The notes under the pieces: model-generated | What the model was told of the DNA's origin: nothing | What the model saw: only the letters and a program-made list of their open reading frames with translations | The model's database searches: none | Shown here: piece after piece, positions 25,762 through 35,596 of the stretch | How the letters are laid out: each line of letters opens with the position of its first letter | Numbering within the stretch: position 1 is the first letter of the stretch | Program-made: the position numbers and the translations under genes | DNA from: Flavobacteriales bacterium UBA2104 | Lineage (GTDB): Bacteria > Bacteroidota > Bacteroidia > Flavobacteriales_D > Crocinitomicaceae | Direction: 5' to 3' | DNA: 53,708 bases | Assembly (NCBI GenBank): GCA_002331485.1 | Contig: DCYS01000031.1 | Span: 50,008-103,715, forward strand

Positions 25762-28700
25762 TTATTCTACTCCTCGATAATCGAGTAGTGTTACATGGCC
25801 ATGCTTGAGTATCTCAATTCCGTTTCCAGTCCTTAGAGATAGTCTGTAAATGTATACTCCTTCTCTTGCAATTCTGGATGTAGGTTCCAACCTTCCGTCC
25901 CATCCCTCATTAGGATCAACAGTTTCGAAGATGGTTCTACCATATCGGTCGTAGATCTCAAAGGAGTAATCCTCGATTTTGTGTTGTCTTGTTTCCGGCT
26001 TGAATACAGGATTCTTTCCTCCTACTGTAAAAGCGTTTGGTACATATATCGTTGGTTCAATAACACCACACGCCTCGTTACTGAAACTAACTTCTTCAAG
26101 TCCAAGTGAGTTGCTGCCTTCGATCGCAGTTACGAAATAACAGATCTCACCATCATCAAAATCACCATATAGCGCAACAGTATCAGTGTATGTTCTTCTG
26201 TTTGCAGGTAATGTTGCAATTGGAGTTGGATCATAGTTGCCGTCGATAGCTCTGTACACTCTGTAGGCCTGTAAATTCCCAACAAACTCTTCGTAATGCG
26301 TCCATGTTAATACATGGGCCTCTGACTCTTGATCAGTGATCACACTCAAGTAGATCGTTTTGCCAATATTCGAAAAACCAAATGATTGTCCGCATGTGTC
26401 AATGACTTCGGTTCTGTAAGTGTAAGATCTTCTTGTGACTTCAGCTTCTTCATCTACGAAAACGATCTCATCACTTATGACAGGCTGAACATCGATCTCT
26501 TCGAAAGCATTGATCGAAGGCTCATAACGTTCCAGTCGAACCTCGGAAGCTCCTCCATCCAGAGCAAGTCTATGCTTAATTACCGCTTCTTCATTTTCAA
26601 CCGTTGCGACACTCAAATAAGAATGAGTCGGCCCTCCAGCATCAACAAATGATACAGTATCAACATTGGAAAAAGAGTATGTTATTCCATCATCATGATT
26701 GGTTTTGATGGCTATCAATACTTCGTCTCCTAAAGAAATAGGGATTTGATAAGCTGTTGCTTGAGTCGAACCATCAACACTCCATCCGAGGTTGTTTACG
26801 TTAGTGTAAACCTCATAATTCTGGATTCCAGAGAAACCTTCATAACCTGTCCAGTTTAGATCTATACTTCGTTCACAAATATTTAATTCAGCATTCAGGA
26901 AGTTCGTCGTGTGGGGAGGAGCTTTTGCGGATGTCTGATAAGTAGGAGGAACATTACTTGTAAAACATGAATCAAATGCTGCGATTGAGTATTGTATCGG
27001 ACCATCTCCAGTAGGTGTAGAATGTGTGAAAGTTGTATTACCTGCTCCCCAGACCGTATCGATCTCTACTAAGTTTCCATTTCCATCAGTTTGATAAACC
27101 ACGTACCCATAAGTGTCTGGCTGACCATTCTCATCCCATTCAATTGTAACGTCATTCGTATTTGTGTCTATATTTACAGAACTAATATTCGGAATATCAG
27201 GTACAATCATATCTTCGAAATCATCACCTTCAATATTACTTTCAAAGTCACATTGATCAGTAGGAAGAACTATTCTGTAGTTGAGGAATGCATCACAAAT
27301 TGTAATGGTATCATTGTAATTCGTTGTTCCATATGGGACAGAATCAATTAAAGTCCATGTTCCTATGGGATACTCTCTGTAAATGTGGTAATAGTCGTTA
27401 TATGATGATAGTTGAGCACTAGAAGGGTTGTTCCAGTCAAGAACTGCTTCTCCGTTTCCAGGATTGTTCAAGGTCAGAAAAATATTAGAGATAGTATCAG
27501 AGTTTTGTGCTGTGTTTCCATTACAGCCCGAGTTCACTGATACAAAATACTGATCTTCTACATTTCCACCTCCGGGAACAGTGAAAGTAGTTGTATTTAT
27601 GTTGTTTATTATCCCTAGACTTCCAGAGTTCAAAGAGCTCACCTCATAGCTGTCAAATACCCCATTCGGGTCATTTACTTGTGACCATGAGATCAGAACA
27701 TCATCGTTTTGATCAGTTGTAATACACTCTATTGTTGGGGCAGTAAGTACATCCTGGTTTTTAACAGTGATCGTAACCGTCACATATCTTACAGTAGGTA
27801 TCGGACAATAATCATCTTGAATCTTGAAAACGAAAATGTAAGGAACTTCATTTTGAGCATTTCCATCAGCACCAATGAGATGATCACAACTCGTTTGCCA
27901 TTCAACTCCTAATGAACTTCCGCTCACTCCAGTTGCCGAAGGGGCATTATTCAAAGTTGCACAAGGTGTTGTTGGGCATCCTGAATTAGGATCGACAAAA
28001 TTAGCTCCATACATAAGTCCAGTAGAACTAATGGTATTGGTCTGCGCACTTCCGTCCTGAAGTGTTTCAATGTCAGTTGAATTGATAGAGAAGTTGACAA
28101 GGTCTCCCGCGAATATTGTAGTATCGAAAGATGTATTATTGTCGAATGGAGGAGCGACAGAAGGCGTAGTATTTGATCCTGTACAATTCGAAACGATCAA
28201 CTGTACTTCTCGCTCAACTGTTGCAATCTTTACACCGTTTCTATATGAATCAACAACCACTTTTGTAGCGAAATTACCTTGAGTAAAGCTAGTAAATTCC
28301 ATTGCTCCCGTATTCGGATCTAAGGTTGCCGGTGAATTCGAAGCGTTGAAGCTAGCATCTGGAGTTGGATTATCAAAACTAAATCCAGGTTCAAAAGGTA
28401 CTGGAGCAGGGTTTGTTGGTGGGTTAAATGATCCAGATGGAAAATAGTCCAATGGAACACCCCAGTCAAAAGTTAAAGAGTCCAGATCTTGATCAACTGC
28501 ATGTGGATTGTAGCTGTATGGCTCTCCTGCGCAACTTACGACGTAAGGTTCCTGCAAGAACTTTGGTGAATTATCCACACAACCTCCAGTTGAACCTGGA
28601 ACTTCGTACATAGTTGCACTTATCGTTATTCCGAAGTTGGTTGGAGTTGAGATATTGGTAAGATTACCACTTCTTGAAAAACTCTCATAAGTAAAATGCC

Positions 28701-29097
28701 AACCATCAGAAGGAGGTGTTCCTGCCAAAGTAATTGGGTTACTTCTATAAATGATCTTTTCAACAGCTCCAACACCATTTCCTCCTCCAACGCCAGTTCC
28801 ACAATCGAATTGTGTGGCGCCTCCTGCAGGAGTACATGAAGGTGAAATATCGACTCTGTCTACATAATCAACTTGAATGGTGGAAACTGTTGGATGCCCC
28901 CAAACACGAAGCTCTTCAAAGGTCGTGCTTACTTCAAATCCATTACAATCACGGTAAAAAAAGAGTTCAAAAACGTAGTCTCCGTTACCCTGACATTCCC
29001 AGGTGATCTCTCCACCCATTCCATGAGTCGCTCGCACACTGAAAGCAGCTGTTACAAGCAACAGGGTAAGTATCAAATTTCTGAAAATAGCAGTCAT
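25762..29097 (-). CDS. large T9SS-secreted protein with gliding-type C-terminal sorting domain
   Basis: A protein of 1111 aa, exported by Sec and then T9SS. It has a signal peptide (about residues 1-23, ending in VRA), then an N-terminal domain starting THGMGGEITWECQGNGDY, a start seen in many Bacteroidota surface proteins, with paired cysteines. Cadherin/PKD-like and about five fibronectin type III-like modules (roughly 455-1010) follow, with repeated patterns such as SSVNIDTNTNDVTIEWDENG. The C-terminal 94 residues, from YVPNAFTVGG (residue 1018), contain FEIYDRYGRTIFE and WDGR and match the type B gliding motility-associated sorting domain. Probably an adhesin; no enzymatic domain is visible. 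Confidence 0.88.
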   Translation of the reverse strand: MTAIFRNLILTLLLVTAAFSVRATHGMGGEITWECQGNGDYVFELFFYRDCNGFEVSTTFEELRVWGHPTVSTIQVDYVDRVDISPSCTPAGGATQFDCGTGVGGGNGVGAVEKIIYRSNPITLAGTPPSDGWHFTYESFSRSGNLTNISTPTNFGITISATMYEVPGSTGGCVDNSPKFLQEPYVVSCAGEPYSYNPHAVDQDLDSLTFDWGVPLDYFPSGSFNPPTNPAPVPFEPGFSFDNPTPDASFNASNSPATLDPNTGAMEFTSFTQGNFATKVVVDSYRNGVKIATVEREVQLIVSNCTGSNTTPSVAPPFDNNTSFDTTIFAGDLVNFSINSTDIETLQDGSAQTNTISSTGLMYGANFVDPNSGCPTTPCATLNNAPSATGVSGSSLGVEWQTSCDHLIGADGNAQNEVPYIFVFKIQDDYCPIPTVRYVTVTITVKNQDVLTAPTIECITTDQNDDVLISWSQVNDPNGVFDSYEVSSLNSGSLGIINNINTTTFTVPGGGNVEDQYFVSVNSGCNGNTAQNSDTISNIFLTLNNPGNGEAVLDWNNPSSAQLSSYNDYYHIYREYPIGTWTLIDSVPYGTTNYNDTITICDAFLNYRIVLPTDQCDFESNIEGDDFEDMIVPDIPNISSVNIDTNTNDVTIEWDENGQPDTYGYVVYQTDGNGNLVEIDTVWGAGNTTFTHSTPTGDGPIQYSIAAFDSCFTSNVPPTYQTSAKAPPHTTNFLNAELNICERSIDLNWTGYEGFSGIQNYEVYTNVNNLGWSVDGSTQATAYQIPISLGDEVLIAIKTNHDDGITYSFSNVDTVSFVDAGGPTHSYLSVATVENEEAVIKHRLALDGGASEVRLERYEPSINAFEEIDVQPVISDEIVFVDEEAEVTRRSYTYRTEVIDTCGQSFGFSNIGKTIYLSVITDQESEAHVLTWTHYEEFVGNLQAYRVYRAIDGNYDPTPIATLPANRRTYTDTVALYGDFDDGEICYFVTAIEGSNSLGLEEVSFSNEACGVIEPTIYVPNAFTVGGKNPVFKPETRQHKIEDYSFEIYDRYGRTIFETVDPNEGWDGRLEPTSRIAREGVYIYRLSLRTGNGIEILKHGHVTLLDYRGVE

Positions 29098-29171
29098 ATG
29101 AAAGTAACGATCATTTTAGTTGTTTTATTATAACGCTAAGGAATTACTTAAGTTGCCTAATTTACTAGAGT

Positions 29172-30425
29172 TTATCCAGCTTTAACGATGATCAATTGAT
29201 CCCACGATAAATACATGTTCGCTAATTCCATAATTCGTTCTGGTGTTATTGAATTTAGCTCCTCTAAAACTTGATTATAATAACTCAAATCAAGTCCATG
29301 TTTGTAAACGGATAAAAAACGATCCATTTGCGCAAACGGTCCATCTGCATTTTTCAGTAACTGACCGGTAACATAATTCTGAACCAATTGAAGTTCTTCA
29401 GGTGAGACTAATTCGGTTTGAAGTTTTTCAATTTCTGCTTTGATCGCCTGTATCGTAGCTTCTCGGTATTCTTCACCAACTTCGGTAGAAATGAAGAAAT
29501 AACCCGTGTCTTTTAATTGAGCCACTCCAGACCCGATCCCATATGTATATCCTTTGTCTTCTCTGATCGAGGACATTAATCTACTTCCAAAGTATCCTCC
29601 AAGGATCGTATTTAAAATACTGAAATCTATGTAGTCCGGATGCTGCTTATTAAACAAAATACGGCCAATTCTTACCGCTGTTTGCAAAGCACCTTTTTTA
29701 GCTGAGTAAATTTCCGTCGGAGTGTAATTGTAATCGAATTTCAAATCTGGTTCATCATTTCTTTTGAAAACAGATGTCTGCTCAATTATTTCGTCTATTT
29801 CACCTTGTGAGAGGTTTCCAACAACTGCAACTTTCTGCAAGGCATTCAAGTAGTAATTGGAATGAAACGTAACGAGATCATCACGATCGATATTCTCAAA
29901 ATCATCTCGTTGGATGAGTTGACCATAAGGAGAGTTTGGAAATATTTTAGCAATGAATTCTCTTCGAGCAAGGTGACTGACCTTTTCCATGCTGACATTG
30001 AAACGTTGTTTTCTATACGCCACGGCCTGGTTTATCTCTTTTTCGTCAAACGAAGCCTTGAAAATAGCATCAGTAACAATTTTTAGAATTTGTATGATAT
30101 TTTCTCGAAGGCCTAAAACACTGACGATCGCTTCTTCCGTACCTATCTCAATATTTGTGAAACCACCCAATTGATCGATAGCTTCGTTGATCTCATCACT
30201 CGTCATGGTTTGTGTTCCTCCCAAGATCAGATCACCAACTATTCTGCTCAGTAGCTTGTCATGTTTACTGCTTCCCGCATCAAAAATCAGATCAACTTTT
30301 ACAGCATTATCATCAACTTGAGATAACAAGAAGAGCTCTCCTCCATTTTTCAAAGTAAACTGTTGAGGAGGTAAAATATCTATCGTCTTGACTTTACGTG
30401 TCTGTGGAGCCTGTGTTCTATCCAT
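29172..30425 (-). CDS. M16 family peptidase-like protein, non-catalytic partner
   Basis: A 417 aa protein of the insulinase/processing-peptidase fold. The inverted zinc motif HxxEH is absent: the equivalent region reads SRIVGDLILGGTQTMTSDEI. The C-terminal M16 half is well preserved (GGYFGSRLMSSIREDKGYTYGIGS), with the R and Y residues that bind substrate in M16B heterodimers. It overlaps the active-type partner gene by 8 bases, so the two most likely form a two-subunit peptidase like mitochondrial alpha/beta MPP. There is no signal peptide, so the location is probably cytosolic. The substrate is unknown. Confidence 0.9.
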   Translation of the reverse strand: MDRTQAPQTRKVKTIDILPPQQFTLKNGGELFLLSQVDDNAVKVDLIFDAGSSKHDKLLSRIVGDLILGGTQTMTSDEINEAIDQLGGFTNIEIGTEEAIVSVLGLRENIIQILKIVTDAIFKASFDEKEINQAVAYRKQRFNVSMEKVSHLARREFIAKIFPNSPYGQLIQRDDFENIDRDDLVTFHSNYYLNALQKVAVVGNLSQGEIDEIIEQTSVFKRNDEPDLKFDYNYTPTEIYSAKKGALQTAVRIGRILFNKQHPDYIDFSILNTILGGYFGSRLMSSIREDKGYTYGIGSGVAQLKDTGYFFISTEVGEEYREATIQAIKAEIEKLQTELVSPEELQLVQNYVTGQLLKNADGPFAQMDRFLSVYKHGLDLSYYNQVLEELNSITPERIMELANMYLSWDQLIIVKAG

Positions 30426-31662
30426 TATTGTCTGATTTGATTGTAAGTCGCGTACAATTTTTTCGATCTAGAATTTTTTCTGCTTGCTCCATAATCTCTT
30501 CTGGAGTAATTTTTTCGTACTGTTCAGTTTCGAAATTTATACCATTAGCATCTCCAAGTAGTTCATGAAGACAAAGTCCTATACTTTTTTGTAGAGCTCC
30601 CTGCTCTGAAAACACTTTCGTGGTCTTTACTTTATTAATGATCTTTGTTAATTCCTTCTCCGTTATTTTTTCGGATTTCAGTTCATCGAGAACTAGATGG
30701 ATCTCCTTTTCAACTTCCTCCGGACTGATGCCTTCAGATGGCTTGCCTGAGATCATCAATAATCCAGTATCAAATGATCCGAGAATGTATGCGTTGATCT
30801 CAGAAACCAAACCTTTCTCTTTTTTAAGACGTTTGTAAAGGCGAGATGATTTACCTCGTCCTAAGATGTCAGATAATATGTCGGCAGTGTAATAATGATC
30901 CTGATTTCTCCCAGGCATCTTAAAACCTAAATATATTGCATCACTGGGTACAGCACGTTCAATAGTTTTTGATCGATATTCTTCCTGCTCGGGTTCAATT
31001 GGTAAGTTTCGCTCTGGGACAGTTCTTTTCGGGATGTCACCATACCATTTATCCACAACTTTCTTAATGTATTCTAACTCAAAATTTCCTGAGATACACA
31101 AAATGGCATTTCCAGGATGATAATATGTCTTAAAGAAGTTTTTCACTTCTTCCATCGTTGCCTCTTCGATGTGTTTAATATCCTTTCCGATCGTAGCCCA
31201 TTTATACGGATGTTGTTTAAAAGCAAGAGGTCGGAACTCAAGCCACATATCTCCATAGGGCTGATTCAAATAGCGTTGTTTGAACTCTTCGATCACAACA
31301 CTTCGCTGAACTTCAAGACTCTTATCTGTAAAAGCTAATGACAACATCCTGTCACTTTCTAACCAAAGTGCTGTTTCCAGATTTTCTGCTGGAAGGATGT
31401 TATAGTAATTAGTCATATCATTACTAGTAAATGCATTGTTTTGACCACCGGCATTCTGTAAAGGGCCATCGAAATTTGGGATGTTAACCGATCCGCCAAA
31501 CATCAAGTGCTCAAACAAATGAGCAAAACCAGTTCTTTCTGGATCTTCATCTCGTGCACCAACGTCGTACAAGGTATTGACCACCACCATCGGTGTAGTA
31601 ATGTCTTTATGAAAAATCACCCTAAGTCCATTGGGTAATGTAAATCGTTTAAATTCGATCAT
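30418..31662 (-). CDS. M16 family zinc metallopeptidase, catalytic subunit
   Basis: A 414 aa protein with the inverted zinc motif HLFEH (residues 48-52) and the expected downstream Glu in the ESDRM/SLEVQRSVVIEE region. It ends in an M16 C-terminal domain (RGKSSRLYKRLKKEKGLVSE). It is the zinc-binding subunit of a pair with the next gene. Its start overlaps the stop of the nitronate monooxygenase-like gene by 1 base (TAATG), so it is in an operon with lgt and the genes between. It lacks a signal peptide. Confidence 0.93.
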   Translation of the reverse strand: MIEFKRFTLPNGLRVIFHKDITTPMVVVNTLYDVGARDEDPERTGFAHLFEHLMFGGSVNIPNFDGPLQNAGGQNNAFTSNDMTNYYNILPAENLETALWLESDRMLSLAFTDKSLEVQRSVVIEEFKQRYLNQPYGDMWLEFRPLAFKQHPYKWATIGKDIKHIEEATMEEVKNFFKTYYHPGNAILCISGNFELEYIKKVVDKWYGDIPKRTVPERNLPIEPEQEEYRSKTIERAVPSDAIYLGFKMPGRNQDHYYTADILSDILGRGKSSRLYKRLKKEKGLVSEINAYILGSFDTGLLMISGKPSEGISPEEVEKEIHLVLDELKSEKITEKELTKIINKVKTTKVFSEQGALQKSIGLCLHELLGDANGINFETEQYEKITPEEIMEQAEKILDRKNCTRLTIKSDNNG

Positions 31663-32618
31663 TAAAATTGAAATTTACTATCGCTTTTCTGAGCTTCTAA
31701 TTCTTGCTTATATGCAGTAACAATCTCATTAAGGATTTGTGCTGCAGGCTTGATGTCATGAATTAATCCAGAAACCTGACCTATTTCCAGTTCACCTTCA
31801 TCTAAATCCCCTTCAAACATCCCTTTTTTAGCTCTTCCACGTCCCAGTAGTTCTTTGAGGTCTTCAACTTTTGCTCCTGTCCTGTAAGCTTCAGCAACTT
31901 GGTTGAAAAATGCATTTTTAATTAGTCGAACTGGGGTAATCTCTTTCAATGTCAGTTTTGTTCCTCCTTCCTGAGTTTCAACCACAGTATTCTTAAAATT
32001 GATGTGTGCAGATGATTCTTCCGAGGCAACAAATCGGCTACCGATCTGAACTGCCTCAGCACCTAAGTTCATAGCAGCGAGCATACCTCTTCCATCTCCA
32101 ATTCCTCCGGCCGCTATTACGGGTATATCAACCGCATCAGCTACCATTGGAATTAAACAGAATGTGGTTGTTTCATCGATCCCATTATGTCCACCAGCTT
32201 CAAACCCTTCGGCTACGACAGCATCAACTCCCGCATCTTCTGCCTTTTTCGCAAACTTGACACTCGATACTACATGAACGACTTTTATTCCATGATCTTG
32301 CAAATGTTTTGTCCATGTTTTCGGATTTCCTGCGGAAGAAAATACGATTGGAACTTTATGTTTAATAACCGTCTCAATATGTTGGTCAATATCCGGGTAG
32401 ATCATGGGTAGATTGACAGCAAATGGTTTATCTGTTGCTGCTTTACATTTTCTAACATGTTCGTCCAGAATTTCAGGATACATACTTCCTGAACCTATAA
32501 TACCGAGTCCTCCAGCATTCGAAACTGCTGAGGCTAATTCCCATCCTGAACACCAGATCATTCCTGCCTGGATAATAGGATAGTTTATACCAAATAATTC
32601 AGTTATTCGATTTTTCAT
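31662..32618 (-). CDS. nitronate monooxygenase / FabK-like flavin oxidoreductase
   Basis: A 318 aa TIM-barrel flavoprotein of the nitronate monooxygenase/2-nitropropane dioxygenase family. It has an FMN-binding N-terminus YPIIQAGMIWCSG, the motif GFEAGGHNG with the histidine typical of this family, and the phosphate-binding VIAAGGIGDGRG and GAEAVQIGSRF. Similar proteins oxidise nitronates or act as enoyl-ACP reductase (FabK); the sequence alone does not separate these. It sits 7 bases after the methyltransferase-like gene. Confidence 0.9.
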   Translation of the reverse strand: MKNRITELFGINYPIIQAGMIWCSGWELASAVSNAGGLGIIGSGSMYPEILDEHVRKCKAATDKPFAVNLPMIYPDIDQHIETVIKHKVPIVFSSAGNPKTWTKHLQDHGIKVVHVVSSVKFAKKAEDAGVDAVVAEGFEAGGHNGIDETTTFCLIPMVADAVDIPVIAAGGIGDGRGMLAAMNLGAEAVQIGSRFVASEESSAHINFKNTVVETQEGGTKLTLKEITPVRLIKNAFFNQVAEAYRTGAKVEDLKELLGRGRAKKGMFEGDLDEGELEIGQVSGLIHDIKPAAQILNEIVTAYKQELEAQKSDSKFQF

Positions 32619-32625
32619 AATTACT

Positions 32626-33432
32626 TTACTTTTTCGGGTTGCCGAATATATAATAACCTTGTTTCTTACCTTTTTTATTCTTCAAATAATCGATTTCAAA
32701 GGTATAATTTGTCATATCTATATTCTGTATCAATTCTTCAATATCACTGAATGTGTAAATTCTTGGATAAGATGCTTGACCATCCCATGCATATGTAATA
32801 GGGATAATAGGAATTACATAGGTGAAGAACAGTTGTTTAAATGTTAATGGACGAACCATTGGAGTTAGAAATAAACACATCAACGCTACAATGATCAATG
32901 AAACGGGAAGAAAAAGCCACCAAAGTATTAATGGAATTCTATTATCCGCCATCTCATACATCAATATCGGTGTTTCGGCCTTGGCTGCTGACTCAAGTAA
33001 ACGTTGTGCCTCATTTGGCCTTAAATGATGAAAGGCATTGAACATCGTTTTTAGTCCTGACGGTGTGGAGTCCAGATTCAACGCATTAATAGATCTATGA
33101 TCATACCTCAACTGATCGAATTGAAGTTTGTTGACATAGTCGACATGTGATTCCGATGGATATAGATCCGTTAGGATAAAACTAGGTAACGTATCTGGTT
33201 GAGTTGCTTTTAAGTTTTTAAAGACATCTATCATAACCCCACCAGCACCAGATCCAAGGTCAACTACTTGGTTACTATTCGACTCTTTCAGTTTTTGATT
33301 GATCAACGTTGAAGCTGATTCAGTGATTCCCATTTTATTTAGCAGCACCCTTATTAATCTATTAAGGGAGGTGCGCATCCATGAAGGAAACCATGATTGG
33401 TCTTCAAATTCGAATAGTTGAATTCGTTTCAT
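32626..33432 (-). CDS. methyltransferase-like protein with membrane segments
   Basis: A 268 aa protein. Residues about 50-150 look like a class I SAM-binding fold: VVDLGSGAGGVMIDVF (motif I), FILTDLYPSE (motif II) and TMFNAFHHLRPNEAQRLL (post-motif helix). Residues about 168-215 then contain two hydrophobic stretches (ILWWLFLPVSLIIVALMCLF, and FFTYVIPIIPITYAW), unusual for a methyltransferase, so it is probably membrane-bound. The C-terminal 50 residues are soluble and Lys-rich. The substrate is unknown; a lipid or quinone is a guess. It starts 13 bases after lgt in the same operon. Confidence 0.75.
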   Translation of the reverse strand: MKRIQLFEFEDQSWFPSWMRTSLNRLIRVLLNKMGITESASTLINQKLKESNSNQVVDLGSGAGGVMIDVFKNLKATQPDTLPSFILTDLYPSESHVDYVNKLQFDQLRYDHRSINALNLDSTPSGLKTMFNAFHHLRPNEAQRLLESAAKAETPILMYEMADNRIPLILWWLFLPVSLIIVALMCLFLTPMVRPLTFKQLFFTYVIPIIPITYAWDGQASYPRIYTFSDIEELIQNIDMTNYTFEIDYLKNKKGKKQGYYIFGNPKK

Positions 33433-33444
33433 TCTGCAATGAGA

Positions 33445-34284
33445 TTATTGTTTACCTTCCTTTTTCTGTAGCATCTTTTTGCTTGCAAGGAAAATGATAA
33501 TGATTCCTGCAAGTACAAATGGGATGCTCAGCCATTGACCAGTATTAATGATCATTCCCGCATCGCGGTCCGCCTGACCGACCTTTACAAATTCAACAAT
33601 AAATCTCCAACCGAAAATAAAGATCAAAAAGAATCCGAAGATCATTCCTTTTTTCTCCTTCATTGTTGTTTGCCAATAGAATCGATGAAGAACGAAGAAG
33701 CTGATCAAATAACCAATAGCCTCATAGAGTTGCGCTGGATGACGATAAACGTGTTGCAATTGTCCATCGACTACAACCATATTATCCATACTTTCCTGCA
33801 TAAATTTGAATCCCCAAGGTAAAGTTGTGGGCTCTCCAATGATCTCGTGATTTACTAGATTTCCCAAACGGATAAAACAACCAGCAATTGCGATTGGTGC
33901 AACGATTCGATCCAGAATCCAAAACATGTTTCGTTTTGAAACATACCTGCTGTATAAAAAGAGTGCGATCAGTATCGCTATTGCGCCTCCATGACTTGCT
34001 AGTCCACCTTCCCATATCTTTATAATGTCGATTGGATTTTCTTTGTAGATATGCCAATCATAGAAGAACACATGTCCAAGTCGAGCACCTACAATAGTCG
34101 CAATTACAACATAGATCAATAGCTTATCCAACCATGCTTCCGGGACACCTTCATTTTTAAACATTTTTTTGATCACGTAAAAACCGATGATCAAACCAGT
34201 GACGAATAAGAGTCCGTATAAATTTGGAGTATTCCATCCGTCAATTAGCTGTGAAGAGACGTTCCATTCAATTCCTAGGATCAC
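33445..34284 (-). CDS. lgt: prolipoprotein diacylglyceryl transferase Lgt
   Basis: Transfers diacylglycerol from phosphatidylglycerol to the lipobox cysteine of prolipoproteins. It has about seven membrane helices, the signature CFIRLGNLVNHEIIGEPT, HPAQLYEAIGYL and GWRFIVEFVK. The open frame reaches an ATG at 34356, but the first 24 residues (GKFPITSSKT and onwards) do not look like Lgt. The GTG at 34284 gives 279 aa, the usual length, and a candidate -7 box at 34314-34321 would exclude the upstream ATG. It is the first gene of a five-gene run down to 29172. Confidence 0.92.
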   Translation of the reverse strand: MILGIEWNVSSQLIDGWNTPNLYGLLFVTGLIIGFYVIKKMFKNEGVPEAWLDKLLIYVVIATIVGARLGHVFFYDWHIYKENPIDIIKIWEGGLASHGGAIAILIALFLYSRYVSKRNMFWILDRIVAPIAIAGCFIRLGNLVNHEIIGEPTTLPWGFKFMQESMDNMVVVDGQLQHVYRHPAQLYEAIGYLISFFVLHRFYWQTTMKEKKGMIFGFFLIFIFGWRFIVEFVKVGQADRDAGMIINTGQWLSIPFVLAGIIIIFLASKKMLQKKEGKQ

Positions 34285-34313
34285 GATAATGTGCTTTTTT
34301 TGAGTTTGAATTC

Positions 34314-34321
34314 GAAAGATA
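34314..34321 (-). promoter_or_regulatory. candidate -7 box of lgt
   Basis: TATCTTTC on the minus strand matches TAnnTTTG in all but the last base, 29 bases before the GTG start. It supports the GTG start over the upstream ATG. Confidence 0.3.
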
Positions 34322-34633
34322 ATGGTTTTGGATGAAGTAATGGGGAATTTACCCAATACAAGGTCATATTAATTGTTATTACTTTCTCTTGTTATTCATT
34401 AGTAAGTATGAAAGGACAACAGAGTTAGACTTTTGGCTGTCGCAAAGTCGATTTTAATCTTTTCTTGGATCATAATCTTTCGGGGATAATTCATTTGAAA
34501 TATTTTATTTATCGTCATTCAATTCTTTCTAAACGCCAATTTCCATGCGCTTAGAAATTTCAACAAGTATACTGAGGCTGAAAACGGATAAATGATTAAT
34601 ATTGAAATTTTTAAGTAAGGTTAGTATTCCGTA
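34322..34633. other. divergent intergenic region between lgt and the peptide exporter
   Basis: About 310 bp of AT-rich sequence between divergent genes. I see no RNA gene, no repeat, and no open reading frame that looks like a double-glycine-leader peptide precursor. A 16-codon frame beginning ATGCGCTTA has no GG motif. The promoter of the exporter should lie in the right half, but no clean TAnnTTTG is visible there. Confidence 0.5.
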
Positions 34634-35596
34634 ATGAAAAAATTCCCTTTCTACCGACAACCAGATCATATGGATTGTGGTCCAACATGTTTGCGCATGA
34701 TCGCCAAGCATTATGGGAGGGTCGTTTCACTACAAAAGTTAAGATCACTTTCTGAAACAACACGAGAGGGTTCGGGTCTCAACTATATTGCTTCGGCAGC
34801 AGAGAATATTGGTTTTCGGTCGTTAGGTGTCAAGATCGATTTTAAAATGCTACAGGAAGATGCACCTTTGCCGTGCATTGTACATTGGAGACAGAATCAT
34901 TTCGTAGTAGTTTATAAGATCACGAAAAGCAAAGTCTTTGTAGCTGATCCCGCTCATGGTATGCTACAATATTCTCATAGTGAATTTATTGAGAATTGGA
35001 TCGGAAAAAATGCTACGAAGTCCACTGAAGAAGGAATTGCCCTGTTATTGGAGCCTTCTCCGAAACTGAAACAAAAGGAGGAAGATGACGAACATCAAAA
35101 TAAAAAAGGACTCTCTTTCTTATTTAAATACCTCTTTCGCTATAAAAAGTTTATTGTTCAGCTTATACTAGGGTTGCTAGCGGGATCTCTCTTACAGTTG
35201 ATCTTCCCGTTCTTAACGCAAAGCGTTGTTGATATAGGTATCCGTGATCAAGACATAAACTTTGTGTACCTTATTTTGATCGCTCAACTGTTTTTATTCG
35301 TAGGAAAAACTTCGATCGAAGTGATCAGGGGTTGGATACTGTTGCATTTGAGTACACGCATTAATATATCGTTGATTTCAGACTTTTTTATCAAGCTGAT
35401 GAATTTACCTATTGCATTTTTCGATGTAAAGATGACCGGTGATATAATGCAGCGTATCAATGACCATCAACGCATCGAAAACCTGCTTACCGGTACTTCA
35501 TTGAATACGCTATTCTCTATGATGAATTTGGTCATCTTTGGAGGCGTTCTCGCTTGGTACGACTATTTAAAATCTCGACTAAAAGTCTGGCATTAG
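34634..35596 (+). pseudogene. C39-peptidase ABC transporter, N-terminal part of a broken gene
   Basis: The peptidase and first membrane half of a peptidase-containing ABC transporter (type I exporter of peptides with double-glycine leaders). The C39 domain is intact: Gln9, Cys15 in DCGPTCL, His89 in WRQNHFVV and Asp105 in VADPAHG. Membrane helices follow from about residue 170. The motif GDIMQRINDHQRIENLLTGT is family-typical. At about 35555-35563 the reading frame leaves the family alignment (GGVLAWYD, then unrelated residues and a stop). The rest of the family sequence resumes in another frame, with about 70 residues missing. Confidence 0.85.

Noticed and set aside
34284..34356. Upstream ATG extension of lgt
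   Set aside because: The extra 24 residues are unlike Lgt, and a candidate -7 box lies between this ATG and the GTG start.
34322..34633. Search for a double-glycine peptide precursor next to the C39 transporter
   Set aside because: Only very short frames are present and none contains a GG leader motif, so no peptide gene is claimed.
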